Shown: positions 13,421 to 27,052 of the stretch, in pieces
Layout of the letters: each line of letters opens with the position of its first letter
Position numbering within the stretch: position 1 is the stretch's first letter
DNA from: Campylorhamphus procurvoides
Taxonomy: Eukaryota > Chordata > Aves > Passeriformes > Dendrocolaptidae
Assembly: GCA_013396655.1 (NCBI GenBank)
Contig: WBMV01002768.1
Location: 1,052,052 to 1,116,051, forward strand
DNA length: 64,000 nt
Direction: 5' to 3'
Made by a program: the position numbers and the translations under genes
The notes under the pieces: generated by a model
Databases searched by the model: none
The model's input: only the letters and a program-made list of their open reading frames with translations
Told to the model about the DNA's origin: nothing

Positions 13421-13849
13421 ATGCTATCAGACTAAAAAGGAATGTTCTTACTGCCAGGACACAAATAAAAGACTGAATTGCAGCACCTCTGCTGACACAC
13501 TGTGAACTTGATTCCTCATCAAATAAAAAGGCTGCCACGTTTTCTGGGGTCATCTTTTTAATTCGTTCCTTCAATTAGGTTTATCTAGGGGTTTTCTTTT
13601 TTTTTCTTTTTAACCTTACCTGCTGAGAAAGGCAAATGCTTAAGGGAGACAGGACTATCCATTGTCTGGGGTGTCTGCTTCAGCTTCCTTTGTCTGGGAA
13701 TTATAAGAGAGAGGTAGAGGCTGCTTGCCTTTTTTTAATGCATGTAAAAAAAATCAATTTTGCATTTAGCGGTGAAAAATAAAATATCATGATGTTCCAG
13801 CAGACAGCCCAGCCTTTCTCCATTTGCCTTTTCTCACTTCTCCCCCTTC

Positions 13850-14250
13850 ACTTCTCAGCTCCCCTCCATAAGGCAGTAGTCGGATAAGATTTTCGCTCGA
13901 GCCCATCAGTCATTCCTGAATCCATTCCAAGGTTCCGCCTCCAGCCCGACTCCTTCCACCTCCCCCTGCTCCCAGCCCGGCTCTGCTTGTCTAACAAATC
14001 ATTTTTGTAGGACAAGCCTGGCTCGTGTGGATTGCAGAGCCAGCCCAGGCACTGCCGGCCAACCGGCAGGGGAGGAAGAGCTTGAGTGCGTTTTTTGTTG
14101 TTGTTGTTCCTTTATTTGTAAAAATATTCCCGGTCTGGGATGCTCTTCTCCTCCTCCTCCTGCTCCCCCAGCCACTCCAGCCTCAAGCCAACCACACACC
14201 GTGGTTCTGCCCGGAGCTTCAGTGGAATGCAGTCCGTGTTGGGAATTACA
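13850..14250. promoter_or_regulatory. CpG-enriched segment, candidate distal promoter or enhancer
   Basis: About 15 CpG dinucleotides occur in 400 bases, including ttttcgctcgagcccatc, gccggccaaccggcag and cacaccgtggttctgcccgg. That is several-fold denser than neighbouring sequence. It lies about 24 kb upstream of UBASH3B exon 1. It could be a promoter of a non-coding transcript, an enhancer, or an alternative upstream first exon. The short open frames here overlap in several phases and are not credible genes. Confidence 0.4.
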
Positions 14251-14584
14251 TCACACGAATTCATCCTTTTATCAGCATGGTGGCATCCCTTTGTTGCACA
14301 GAAGCCTCACCCAGCCCCAGAAAAACATCTTTGTGCTTTATCCCTCAAAATGTGCTTTCTGGCCATGCATGCAAGAGGTGCTGCTGTTCCCCCCTCCCCA
14401 TCCCATCGGACCCACATGGATTTAGTGCTTCCTAAGGCTTGGCAGAAGGGAAAATTACCTGAGGAATGACTACAGATTTCTTTGTTAGCAGCAAGATGCT
14501 GTTTTTATTGGGCTGGGGAGGGTGAGTGCTAAACTACCTACAGGTTTTGCGGCAGCTGTTGCAAGTCTGGGTGGGCACAGCCAC

Positions 14585-14660
14585 ATCACAGAATAGCAGA
14601 GGTTGGAAGGGACCTCTGGAGATCTTTTAGTCCAAGCCCACCTGCCAAGGAAGGATGACA
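14585..14660 (-). mobile_element. Short CR1 3' fragment, minus orientation
   Basis: The segment tcacagaatagcagaggttg followed by gaagggacctctggagatct and tttagtccaagcccacctgc is the reverse complement of a CR1 3' end with the 'gacctctggagatcat' variant. It is only about 75 bases long. Confidence 0.8.
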
Positions 14661-17600
14661 CAAAGCTGTGCCACTCCACATGGCTGTTTTAAAAAGCACA
14701 AGCTGTTTGTGCTAGAACATCTCTGGACATGCAGAAAAATACCCAAGTGAAGCATCTGGAAGCTGCTGATAATGGTGACCTTCCCACCCAAGGTTTATCC
14801 AGAGGGTTTTTCTTGGTTATTGTTCTGGCAGACATTTGAACCAACAATTAAAACTCATTTCAAGGTTTTGTAGTCAAAGTCCTCGGAGAGCCCGAGTGAT
14901 TGTGTGGCTGGAGCTGTGCAAGACCATGGTTTAAGTCCCATACCTAATTAAGTGGGATGAATTAGGTTCACTCTCTCCTACTGATGGTTCTTCATTGACA
15001 ATAAATTACCCTGCGCATTTTTTTCATTCAGTCATGCTAAGTTTCTAGCAGACACACTAGTCTTCCTCATTTGTCACTTTTATTATAGCACTATCTTAGA
15101 CTCATAGTTGTAGACACTTAATCAATCCTGCTGAGCTGTTACATCTCTTTGCAACTTGCTGCAGCTCTGAAGAAGATTCCTACACAATTCAGAATCTTCA
15201 CTAGAAAACCTTGGCACTCTCACTTTTCTATTTCTTTCTTTCCACTGGAAGTTAAGACATTCCATAGTGCCATTTGCCTGCTAAGAGCTCATCACCAAAC
15301 AAAAAATCACTCCCTGCTTTGCTTAAGTGTCAACTCCTGGAGTACAGGGATAAACAAACACCAATGTCCCTTCTTGACACAAAAAACACTCCAAATGCAG
15401 AGATTTTTTTCTCACATCCTGATGTTTCTCTAGCCCTCCAAAGGGTTAAAGGCATGTTTGTAGATGAAGATGCCAGTGGGAGAGCACTAATTGGGAACTA
15501 AGCAATGTAGAAGGCAAGAACTGGGATGACAGAAAGGGGGGTTTGCAGTGGTCTGAACAACCCTCAGTGCAAGTTTTTGTCAAGGAAGATAAAACCACAA
15601 TGGATTCTCGTGGCTTGACAGTGCTCCACACCACAGGCATGTGATTGCCACAGAGGTCAAGGAGAGATGTGCCACCAGTGAGGCTGATTCCATACATCCC
15701 TACTTTGTTTGCCACTCTTAGAAGTAGGTGGACAGCAAATCTCCAGGTCCTGCTGACCACCATTACTTTGGGCTGTGAACCCAACCCAAGCTCCAGCTGA
15801 GAAATGACCTGAATATTTGGGTATGATGAACAATACTTGAATTTTTTAATTAAAAATTAAACTTTTCGGCCAAAACCCAGGGGGAAAGAAAGTGGTTTGG
15901 CTTACATTTCAGTCCTAAGGAAACAAAGGTAAATATTATTAATTATTAGAAGCAGACAGGCAAAAATACCAGCAGTGGAGGATAAAAATAAAATCCCCAA
16001 TTATGCTTCAGTCCAAGTCTGGCTCTAGTAATGCAAGAACCACAAGAAGAGCAATGTAATTTAGTGAGCACATGGTGACCCCCAGCAGCCCTTGGAGCTC
16101 CCAGAAATCCAAGCAAGAGGCAGGGAAATGCAAAGCAAGGCCTAATGCATGGCAGTTTCACAACCTTATGCACAAAAAATAAGAGAAAAATTATGATGTA
16201 GAGCAAGGGGTTTCTTAATCTCAATACAAGGCACAGGAATTTGCTCACCAAGGGGTTCAGAAGAGCCTCCAACACAACTAAGTGGAAAAACATCTGCTAA
16301 GGGACAAGCTGGGTCTTGTGATTCTGAAGTGGATAGTGAGGATGGACTACAGGTCATCCTCTCAAACCTTATGATTATAAAACTAAGTTTAATTCCAACT
16401 TAAGGTGGCCAACTTTGGTACAGAGAAATCATAGAAGCATCTGAGTTGAAAGGAACCTTAAAGCCCACCCAGCTCCACCCCCTGCCATGGGCAGGGACAC
16501 CTTCCACCAGCCCAGGGTGCTCCAAGCCCCATCCAACCTGGTCTTGGACACTCCCTGGGGTGGAGCAGCCACAGCTTCTCTGGGCACCCTGTGCCAGGGC
16601 CTGCCCACCCTCCCAGGGAAGGATTTCTTCCATATATCCAACCTAAACCCACTTACTTTCAGTGGGAAGCCATTGCCCCTTTTCCTATCACTCCACACTC
16701 CCATGTGAGACACCAGCCCCTGAGAGGAGCTCTCAAATTTACTGGGTTTTTACCCCAGATGAGCAGCACAGACCTCACACAGCATTTGTTTATCATAGCT
16801 GACAGAGTGAATATCAGAGACTTCTAAAGTAGGAACAGCAAAGAACTTCCAGTGAAATTAAAAATGTAAATATATTTCTGATATCAGTTTCAGATTCCAT
16901 CCCCCCACCCCACTTCCTGAAAATTAGTGTCTGAGGCTCTGCCACCAGATTTCCAAGATAGCTTCCTGTAATAGGACTGGAGGCATATGCCATCAGCACC
17001 TGGATATTACTTTGTTGTTAGGGACCAGCCATATGTTTCCTATTTTAAAAAATTACCTTATATCACAGGAAGCCACTTTTTCTAGCAACAATAGCAGAGG
17101 TTCTTGTAACTGATTCACCCATAGAGGGGAAAAATAATGACTAACCACCCACTATAACAGCTTTGTCAAAGTCACAAGTGGAACCTGTTTTTTGAGGCTT
17201 CATATTCAACAAATCTTATGTTCTGATTAATTTATTCAGTGAAATGGTGCTATTGCAGCAGCAGCCAGGAGAAATTAAAAGACTTCAGGATATGAAAAAC
17301 ATGTTGGAATAGTGTCAGCTTCCTCAGTCACTATGCCTGAAACTAAACCTCAGCTTTATATAGGGACAGAAAGCTTGGAATCTGGCAGAACGTTTGGCTC
17401 CTTGACAAAGAGACACCTCTCCATCGTGCAAACTGAGACCCAGCCACTCAACATTGAATTTTCAAAATCATATTAAGGCAATTTCTGATGCTACACACAA
17501 CCATAACACAGAGTGTCTGGAATGGGAGGCGGGTGGGAGTTTGCCAAAATTATTTTACGTTTTTCATTTTAAAAGGAAACTTTCTTTCAAACAACATTAT

Positions 17601-18949
17601 TTGCTATGACAGTGATTTTCCTCTTGGAAAACCTCCGGAGTACATTTCCATGCGATAGACCACCACTGCATCCCTCCATGCCTGAGACAGGAGGCTGGGG
17701 AGCACGGTGGGAGAAGGACCAAAGCGGCTCCCAGATAAAGAGGGACCAAGAAATACTGCAATTACAGCTCATAAGGCACCATGATGTCTTATTTCTGGAA
17801 CCTAAACCATTTGGGTTTTCAACTACAATATTTAGTATTTGATTTCTAGCAGGCACAAGAAAAAAAATTTGTCTTCCTCAGAAGCTCTTCTGGAAAAGCT
17901 CCACATCCCATTCCTGCTTTGCCAGCTGGCCAAGCATCCAGAAACATGGCACTAGGCAGCAGTTGCTTGTGGGTATTTATTTGCCTTTGATATTGAGGTA
18001 GACATTTGATACGTCTCTTGACAGAAATGGAGTGTACAAAGTCAAGAAAAAGCAACAACAGTAAGCTAAGCTGCCCAGAGACAGAGGGTTCAATATTTCA
18101 GTATTATTCTGATGGTGGCAGGTACATCTACTTTACAAGAAGAAAGATATCCAAATCTCAAACTGCTCTGTGAGAAACAACTTTATTTCCCTCCTCTCTC
18201 AGTTACAGCTGGGATTTTTCAATCCCAGTGTCAGAAAATTCCCAGTCAGACACAGCAGAGCACTAAAGCTGGTTGAGGTTGTCACAACATGGGCTTGAAT
18301 TTGAGCTGAAATTCTCATGGTATTTTTGGGAAAATGAAAATACATGACAAACTCTGCCTTGTTCCAAATTTTAGGTTTTATATCCCAACCTAAATTTCCT
18401 CCTGAGGAGTAAAGTACTGCTCACTGTGCAAAACTCTGGAGCATGCAGTCTCTCCTCGTCTTGTCACACTAATTTATATTGTCCTGCTGAAATTCCCACA
18501 AGTCCAGAGTCAGACTCAAGACAGCCAAAACTCAGAGGGAAAGGATGAGTTTTCTCAATATAATTTGATCTTTCCAGTCCCAGATGAAAGCCTAAAACTA
18601 CCTAATATGTGAAAATTGGCAAATATATATTGCTTTTTAACCATAAGTATTTTTATATTTTTTAACCAAGTAGGTATTTTGGACAAAGACTGTGGTTGGC
18701 TGTGTGGGGGGTGTGGAGTGGTTCAAAGTGCCATCTGCACTGGGGACAGTAATGGGATGTGATGGGAGCACAGACACACACAGTGGAGGTGGCTCTGCCT
18801 CAGCCCCACTATTGTCTTTCAGCCTCTGGGAGCTCTGCCTGCATCTGGCAGAAAAGTTGATCAACTTGGGGTAGCTAATCAGGCTGCTGCAATTTCCGGC
18901 CCTTTCTTTCCCAGATTCCTCAGATCAAAGTTCAAGTCCCAGAATTATT
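14661..18949. other. Intergenic, no gene seen apart from one CR1 copy
   Basis: Apart from the CR1 element at 16426-16705, this is unremarkable AT-moderate DNA. Short frames overlap in different phases and none is recognisable. Confidence 0.7.
16426..16705 (-). mobile_element. CR1 LINE 3' fragment, minus orientation
   Basis: It begins near aaatcatagaagcatctgag, then shows the cctgccatgggcagggacac, ccttccaccagcccagggtg, ctccctggggtggagcagcc and cacagcttctctgggcaccc blocks. It ends with ccattgccccttttcctatc and actccacactccc. This is one of the better preserved copies. No coding region remains. Confidence 0.9.
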
Positions 18950-19660
18950 ATTCCCCTGAATGCTTAATGAGCTCCAACCGAGGGACACCAAAGGCAAAAC
19001 TAAAACATTGACCGTGCACTTCATTGAGTTTGGCCAATGTGGCTAAAAACAAGAGGGTGGGATCGATAGCATGCAAAATCACAATATAGAGATTTGTATT
19101 TTAATCCAATTAAGATTCCTACACAGGAGCAGGGATGGCAAAGTAGCTTTGTAAAGCAATGTCTGCTTTCCTTGTTGCACTCGCCATATTAAAATTTCGC
19201 AAAGGTAGAATTGGCCTTGTCGTCAATCATTTCTAAAGAGCTCTCTTTCGGGAGAATAGCAGAGCCCCACAAGCACAAAAGCTTCCTTGAAGACTAAAGT
19301 TCAGGATGTTGAAATGCAAAAGTCAGATTTTGCCAGGAGGCACGATTTCTGAAGCCAGATGATTCCACCTCAGATTAAGTTATTGAAGATCTTTGCATGC
19401 AGAAACATTTCTTTGTTCTGGCAAACCCTCCCCGAGTTTTCTATTCACAAACGTGACCCCAAGGAAAGCCAGCTAAGATTCTTTTGCTTTATCAGGTCAG
19501 AATGTTCAGAGCCCAATTATTTTAATAGTTACAGAAAGAAAAAAAAACGCACCCAACAATGGTTCGGTACAGCAGTGAGAATAGCATTCAGGGACTTAAC
19601 AAGTCACTCACTAACATCTGGCATGTTCTTTCGAGAAGACTAAACACATGGAGAGTCTTG
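18950..19660. promoter_or_regulatory. Candidate conserved non-coding block
   Basis: About a dozen CpGs persist in otherwise AT-rich sequence (for example ttgaccgtgcacttcattga, gggatcgatagcatgc, actcgccatattaaaatttc, gtcgtcaatc, aaacgtgacc). No repeat is present, and homeobox-like taatccaattaagatt is seen near 19104. CpG retention in AT-rich DNA often marks constrained regulatory sequence. This is inference without alignment. Confidence 0.3.
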
Positions 19661-20847
19661 CTGCAAAAGTCAATGGAAAGGAATGATAATTGCTCATTAG
19701 AATGCCTCCTCCACAGGTTATTTTTAACTTCCCCTACTCTTTCTAATCACAGTGCACGCATCAGATGCTACTGAAAAGGGTCAATGCATAGGCTTCTCCT
19801 CTCCAAAAACACACTTGTAACAAAGCCCTTTCACGGAGATCAAGATTCACATGCTACACCCATGGCACCTGTTTTGTTTTTAGGCTAGAAGCAGGGGCCC
19901 AAACAAAATACTCCCAAGACTGCAAAGGCACTGAATGTAAAAATGGAGAGCTTTGTTTCCATCTATGGTTCAGACAATTGTTTCCCCTCTCCCTCAGCTT
20001 TAAGAAGGGGAAGAATCCCAGGTGCCCAAATGCAAAGATGTGAGACATGGAGAATAAGGGCAGAGTTTGCACCAGGAGCTTGATGTCAAAAAGCAATAAA
20101 GCAGAAGTCACTAATTGCCAAATGAAGCAAACCAATTATTTATCTACCTCAGAGGAAGTAAAATTCTGATGGAATTTCTAGAGTGTGTTTCACCTTATGT
20201 TTTCAAGGCTGGGGGCTGTAGGTGTTTTGCATTCTTAAAGTCAGTGTTACCAGAGCAGACCATGAGAAGAGACAGCCTGCACACGGGTTATGAAATATGG
20301 GACTGTATCAGCTTGGCCTGGCAGAGACCCCTCTGCATCCCCCTGTGTCTTCTCTGCCTTTTAGGCACACACAACTCAACCCAGCCCTGCCTAAATGAGT
20401 TCAGATCTTTTAGCTGAGCCCATCACTCCAGAATCTGAGCCTTTGTAAGTGACACAAAAACTATTTGCATGGGTCACCCCACTTCCTCTCAACCTAGTTA
20501 CGTGAAACATTCCTATTTTTTAATGGGGGTTCAGCAGAGCATTTGGAAAAAGGGAGGGGGGGATTCTTTGTGGTGTAACATCAAAGACTGCACACGAGGA
20601 ATCTTGTTCTGAAGCCTCTCACCAGGAAAAGCCAAACGAATTAAAAGCTCACATCAAACAGTGAAAGGACAGCAAAGGCAATGAACCTAGAGGACAAGGA
20701 AAGCTGAAATCCAACAGTTTACAGCCAGGACTCAAGGCTGTGTCCTTATTTAAGACTTTTTAAAAACAGCAAAAAGCTGTTTGAAGAGGAACTGTGGGAC
20801 ATGCTCAGGATGGGCTGTAATTTGTTTATCTGTTTTTAATGAAGGAA

Positions 20848-21262
20848 CCGCAGAGCCTACTGGAGGATGTTGGCGTTTCACTCCTGCCACTGTCCCATTC
20901 TGCCATTCCCCAAATCGCTGCCACCAGCGCACCAGAGCGCTCCGGGGCACGGCTGGGGAGGGCAAAGCCCAGCCAGTTCATGGCCAATCCATCCAGTGCC
21001 TGTCCCGGTTCCCAGGCACGAACCCACCCCTGCCGCTCCTGCTTTGCCGTCCTGCCCCTGGCAGAGCTCGGTTCTCCCCCAGCCCCGCCTGTGCTGAACA
21101 CACAGGTCACCCCGGGCACAAAGGAGCCACAAGTGCCCCAGAGGGATGGACATCCCTGCTGGGTCAAGGTTTCCTCCAAGACCACTCCGACTTTTCCTGC
21201 CGCATCCACAGTGCAACACTGACCTCCTGTGGCTCCTGCTCCTCAGCCACGGCCACGGCGGC
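20848..21262. promoter_or_regulatory. Small CpG-island-like segment about 17 kb upstream of UBASH3B
   Basis: Roughly 19 CpGs lie in about 415 GC-rich bases, including aaatcgctgccaccagcgc, accagagcgctccggggcac and cacggccacggcggctc. Open frames occur on both strands in several phases, as expected from stop-poor GC-rich DNA. The longest (20781-21455, plus) would need a TTG start and resembles no protein I know. It is best read as an orphan CpG island, perhaps the promoter of a non-coding RNA. Confidence 0.45.
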
Positions 21263-24200
21263 TCTTCCCTTCCCAGCTCATCAATATTTAGAGCATTCTG
21301 GGCAAAATAGGCTGGAAAACTCCCTCTGTGCCCATCCCTCTGCTTGTCTTATCATCCATGCGCCTATCAGCAGAGAGAGGGTGAAGAAAAACTTGCCTTT
21401 ACTCCACTCCTGGCATCAGTCCCGGGAGAAAACCAACCTTAGGACATCGAACTAGTCCCTCCAGTGAGCTAAAGACACACATTCCTACAAAATAAGGGTA
21501 GTGCTGTGCAACATTCTTGTTCAATCACCTACCCACAGATGGATCCCACCGATTCAGTGGCAGTGGCAGAGGGATTTCTGTTTTTTCTCATGCCTGCCTA
21601 AATTGAAACAGAAGTGGCATCTTGTCTGTGTTGGAAGGGGGTCTTGGGAAAACAAGGATGTACAGTCATTTCCACAGATATCACTTGCAGCAACAGAGTG
21701 GGAAGGCAGCTTGTTCAGGTTTTTATGGTTGTCACAGCTACCAGGTGCTGAAACAACTTCCACATTATGTTTTCCCTTCCTGCAAGCTTATGCTCTTACA
21801 CCACAGTGAATATGAAAATCTCTTCTGGGAGACAAAGGCAGATTGTGCAGGAGTTTCCACCTGAGAAATGCTGCTGCCCTGCTGTACAGCTTGGAGGCCA
21901 CAGGAGCCAGTAAGGCCACAGAATATTCAGGTGCTTCTAGAAGATCACCACAGCAAAGACTTTCAAAATCTAAGTCCTACTCAAAAAAATTTGCAAGACA
22001 GTGCCTCAATTCTCTAAGAGGCCAAGATGAGGAGTGCTCTGGGATTCCCTTGCAGGAGGAAACAGACAGCAGATCCCTCTGGGAATTTCTCCATTCAGGA
22101 CTCTGCTAAGCCTGGCTACAGAACAAGCAGCTCAGGTACCCTCTGGGAGGATGCTCAAGAGCACTCAGCTCTGTACTGCATAAATCCCAGGAGCCACACA
22201 CATAATCCCAGGAATCCCAGTTTGACTATCTACAGAGCATATGATCTCCAGATACCACCAGTTTCAAATGGTTTCTGTTTCTCTTTAAAACAGCCTGGCA
22301 TTAGAAGACTTTTACACTGAATGGCAGCAACACATCCCTCACAGACAAACAGCTGCCTCCTAAATGCCACAGAAAATCAGCAGGGACCACCATGTCACAC
22401 AGAGTGAAATTATACCTGTTGAATTCTCTGGGGGACCCTAAAACCTGTCAAAGACCTGAAGATAAGGCTTGGAAGGTGTACAGAGGGTACACTCAGACAG
22501 TAGATGAAACCTGCCACAGCGAGAGGATATTTTCTGTCGTGCCAGCAGGAAGCAAAAGGGAAGCAGGGACTCCTGCCCTTGCCAGAAGCTGTTAATCAGT
22601 TGGGGTTTGCCCCTGTACAGAACAGTGGCTCCTGCTGAGCTGAGAATTATGAACCTACATTTTCACTGTCACCTGCCCCCATCTTACCCTTCATTTTGAA
22701 CACTGGGTTGTAAATGATGCATAACCCTTCTGGGCCTTCTGCCTGGGCACAGAAACTTTCCCATATCAAGGGAATTAAAAACTAGGTTAAACATACTTGT
22801 CACTCCAGTAAGTTTCTTAAAGCAGATGCAAAAGACTTTTTTTGGTCACTTCTCATTCAGAGTTTTGTGACAAGATTTCCTGGAAAGGCTGGAGGTGTTA
22901 GATCTCAGCTGAAACATGGCAGAGGGGGGCTTGTCGTGGCCCATCCAGACAGACACCTCCATGTGTTTAATAGGCTCCTTCTTCAACAGGTACCAGCCCT
23001 TCGACAATTTATCAGGGAAAAGCCTTAAAATCACATAAGAAGTTAAACTGACAGTACACCTGAGCACACACATTCCTTACCCTGAATGCCTGACCCTTAA
23101 TCAAGCATACTGTAGCTCCATCACCTCTAAGGAAAGCTGGAGGTGGAGTCTCATGAGAGCAGAGAAGGGGGGGGACAAAATTTATCCATGTTACTTAAAG
23201 ACAAGGTGGAAGCATTGAGAACACTTTTGTTTTAGAAGGCACATGGTATACATGTCAGTGACGCACAATTAACTGCATGTGTGCAGTGAGGAGACACTGG
23301 CAGGAGAAATGCACATCGAAAGGAAGAGAAAAGCAAAGAGACACACCATGACATGTTATCATTAGGGAGTCAATTTCCTTCCTGTAGTCATACAACAGCT
23401 GTCAGTAACATCTTGAACACAGACCACGTATTAGAATACCATAGCAAATGCCTTTTCAGACAAAAGAAATAGAGGGCATGTTAACTGGATGAATAGCAGG
23501 AAGAATATTTTGACAGCTTGAATGCATTCATCTCCCCAGAGAACGCCCACAACCTTTGCTAGAACTTGGCATGGTGACACCTTCCAGAAGCTGGATGAGG
23601 AGTGAGGGATGCAGCAGCTCCATCTCAGGCACAGCCAGGACCATCAGCAGAGGCAGAGGAGATGCACTCACCCACAGTCACCTCTGAGGTCCATCTCTCT
23701 GCCCTCACCTTTCCAGCTTTGCACTTTTAGCTTGGATTCAGAAGGGCCAAAGTGGATGTTGGATGCAGCGTGGGTGTCCTGTCTTGTGGAGAGAGGGAAT
23801 GATGGTCCAGGCTGACCTTACACATGGGAATATATCCTCTAGCCTTGCCTTCAGAAGGCACTTTTTTCCTCCTAGCTATGACTCTTAACCAACATGAGGT
23901 CCCTCCAAGGATGGTCTACTTGCCATTTCAAATCAGAACTAATTCAACCTAAGTAACCACATTCCTTATGGTTTCTGCCTCAGCTTCTGAGAACACTCCA
24001 CACCACCCTCCTCATCAGAATCTGCCTTCTTCTAGCAAGAAGGTGTTAGCCAACACATTTTAAGGACACATTTTCCTCACATGGATTAGATCCTCAAGGG
24101 TTACTGGAGTAAGACCACATCCATGCACCTTGAGTGTGTGCCATAAGTGGTTTATCTAAGGCAGCCTGATCATTAAAGCTTCCAGTGCAGCTTTTTCAGG

Positions 24201-24919
24201 AGCAGTGCTTCTCATTACAGGCAGACTGCAGCAACTCATCAATCTTGGGCAAAAGATAATTAATCAGCACCCAGAGCCACTTTTGCAAATAAAGCCTGGT
24301 GGAAACAAACCAAAATAAGAGGGGGTTGGAGGGGACTATGACAGAGCTGTTGGCACTTGCCAACTCCTCTTGATTAAACTTATTTTCACCTCCAGGTGAA
24401 TACACAGGATGAGTTTTGTTAATTAAACCTGCCAGTCACCTCATTATGCATTCAATTAAAAAAGCCTGATGCTTTGATTTTATGCAGCTGGCAGGCTGTG
24501 CAATGACAGGCCATGTTGTTATAGTGCACAAGTTCTAATGGGGAAAGGAGCTCCAAAATATGGCAAAGTGTGAGATTTGCTAATTGGACATCCTCTTAGT
24601 GTTTTGCCTTTTTTAATTTTTGTTTTATTCTTTATGTTTTTGAGGCTATAACGGATGGGTTGTTTATCAGACATACTGTGGAAAGTGGAAGTGGAGACAG
24701 AGTGGAAGAGCATGTTCATCTCATTTGGAAACCCAGACAGATGCTCAGAATATTCATGACTGACTCTGGCAAGGTTAAGAGATGAGGAGAGTGGCACCTA
24801 GATGCCATGGTGATGAATGCTGTGTGAATAGATTAGACAGAGGCCCTGAAGGTTCTACAAAATTGTGGGGGTTTAATTTAGATGAAAGATAGCCTTTATT
24901 CTTAAGCATCACACAGAGA

Positions 24920-25065
24920 GTTGGCAGGTCTGGATGCAGGTCCTGGCTCTGCTACAAACTCCTTGCATGACCTTGAATAAATCCCAGAGGACCATGCTTT
25001 AAAGGTATCTACAGTTACATCTTTTAAGTGGCAACCCTCAGCCACCTCTGGGTTCCTCATCTATC
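24920..25065 (+). repeat. MIR-like ancient SINE relic
   Basis: The segment gcaggtcctggctctgctac, then actccttgcatgaccttgaa and taaatc, and further on ctgggttcctcatctat resembles the MIR order 'ctctgccactta...tgtgaccttgggcaa...gtttcctcatctgt', with an insertion between the two halves. The match is by eye. Confidence 0.45.
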
Positions 25066-26289
25066 CACCACTAACTGAAGGCTATCACGTCTGCTGTGCT
25101 ATTTATATTCAGCTCTTTGAGAACAGACAATATTTCCTGTTACACACTGCAAGAAACCCTGTTACAATGCATCTCCAATCTCAGCTGACAGACAGAATGA
25201 AAACCTGAAGCATTTGTGACAAAAGAATTTGTGATTCCATGCAGCAGCTGTACAGTTACCTCACACTGACATTTCTTCACGCTGGCCACAGATATGAGGA
25301 ATGACCTACAGTGGAGGTGACCCATCTGTCATGCTCTGAGGCAGAGAATTTAGGTTTTTTCCACTGTTTCTATTGTTTTCTCCAAGTTTCCAGCTTTCCA
25401 CAGAGCTGAGACTAGAGCTATTCTATCCCAGTGCTGTGTTAATGTGTATCTCCATCTAATCTCCATCTCAGCTTGTAGCCCAGTCCTTTTGAAAATCTGG
25501 GAACACTATTTAATGCACATGCCAGTGAGGAAAAGACCTTCAGACACTGGCAACAGCACAGATTTCCTCTTTTGTTTGGCTTTTTTTATGATTGTCACTT
25601 TTCACATCTTTACTGCAGTTCTCCAGCATGTAACGGGATATTTTGTGACTGATAAGGAATACACCAGATATTCTAAATTATCCCTCTGTCCTAGAGTTGA
25701 CTGTAAGAGTGAGGAACTGAACTTTGACCAAGGGGATCCCTTGAGTCTCGTATGTTTGATCAGGCCATGAAACAGAGAGGGTGTTATTATTATTATTGTA
25801 ACCTTCTTTGCTATCTGGTTTCGTATCCCTTGCAGCTGCTGGAAGCAGTGGCCCAGCTGCACAGAGCAACAAAAAAGACACACCACTTTGTAAATCCCAA
25901 CAGAGAAATTGAGTGACCTGAGTCCCATTGTCCACCAATATGAGAGAGTTGGTCCAAATCCAGAATGACTGTTCCAGACTCCAGCTAAATGCAAATCAAG
26001 AGTGGAGCATCTCTTCCCTTGTGGATTTATTTATTTTTCTGTTAGCAGATGTGTTCCTATCATCAAGACTAGCAAGGCAATTTGGGGTTGGCAGAAGCTA
26101 TTGCAGCTGGTCTGATTTTTTTATGACATGTTCATTGAGAAACAGGAGTTGGTCAGAACTAAAAAAAAAGATTGTGAAGGATGCTGGGTCAGACATTCTC
26201 TGTTGGGATCAAACCAACATGGATTATAATCTCAGAGAGACAATGAGCCCATCCTGCCAAAGAACCTCAGATTGAGACTCTTATTTGGA

Positions 26290-26415
26290 AAGGCCAGGTT
26301 GGACAGGGCTTGTAGCAACCTGGGCTAGTGGAAAGTGTCCCTGCCCATGGCAGGGGGTGCAATGAGATGCACTTTAATGTCCCTTCTGACCCAAACTATT
26401 CTGGGATTCCATGAA
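26290..26415 (+). mobile_element. CR1 3' end fragment, plus orientation
   Basis: It starts within aaggccaggttggacagggc and runs through the gtagcaacctgggctagtgg, aaagtgtccctgcccatggc and gacccaaactattctgggat segments to the tail ctgggattccatgaa. The 3' end with a degenerate octamer is present, unlike in the copy beside UBASH3B. Confidence 0.88.
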
Positions 26416-27052
26416 AAGGCCACATTTAGGCCCAGATCTGTTTTCTGACCCAGACTTCAACTGGAGCCTTTCACATCCCAGGTGAGAACTCCGCCCTCTG
26501 GGCCAGCAGCTCTGGTCACAGATGATATTTCCCTGTGAAAGTTCTCTAAAAATCACAGCTTAGTCTTACATCTGGATGGAAGAAAGTGATAAAATCCACA
26601 GGGTTTTTTTTAAGCAATCTGTCACTCTTGAATTTCATCCAGCAATAGAAGTTGATCACCTTCTCCAATAGATAATTTGCAATTCCACCTCTGTGGGAGC
26701 AGTTTATTAACATGACCTAACACCGCAGATGAGCAGCTACAGCTAAACAATGTTGAGACAGGACAAAACCTTCTTTCTGTCTTCAAACTTCCAGTACAAG
26801 AAAACAGCCCTTGACTTCAGGGATTTTCTCACATGTCAGTTACACCACATTAAAACTTAACTTGCTGCCCCAAAGGGAACTCAAATAAAATGTCAAATAA
26901 AAGGAACAGATATTCCAAAAGCAGTTGGAAAGGCTTTCCCCATCCTATCAATGTAATTGCTGCTGTCCTCTATTCACATTCATTTCCAAGGATAAAATAG
27001 AAAAAGAAAATCATGAGTCTACAAGTAATTGCTTTCTTTCCCAACCTAGAAA

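Noticed and set aside
20781..21455. 224-codon plus-strand open frame
   Set aside because: It starts at TTG, overlaps other open frames on both strands, lies in GC-rich stop-poor DNA and resembles no known protein.
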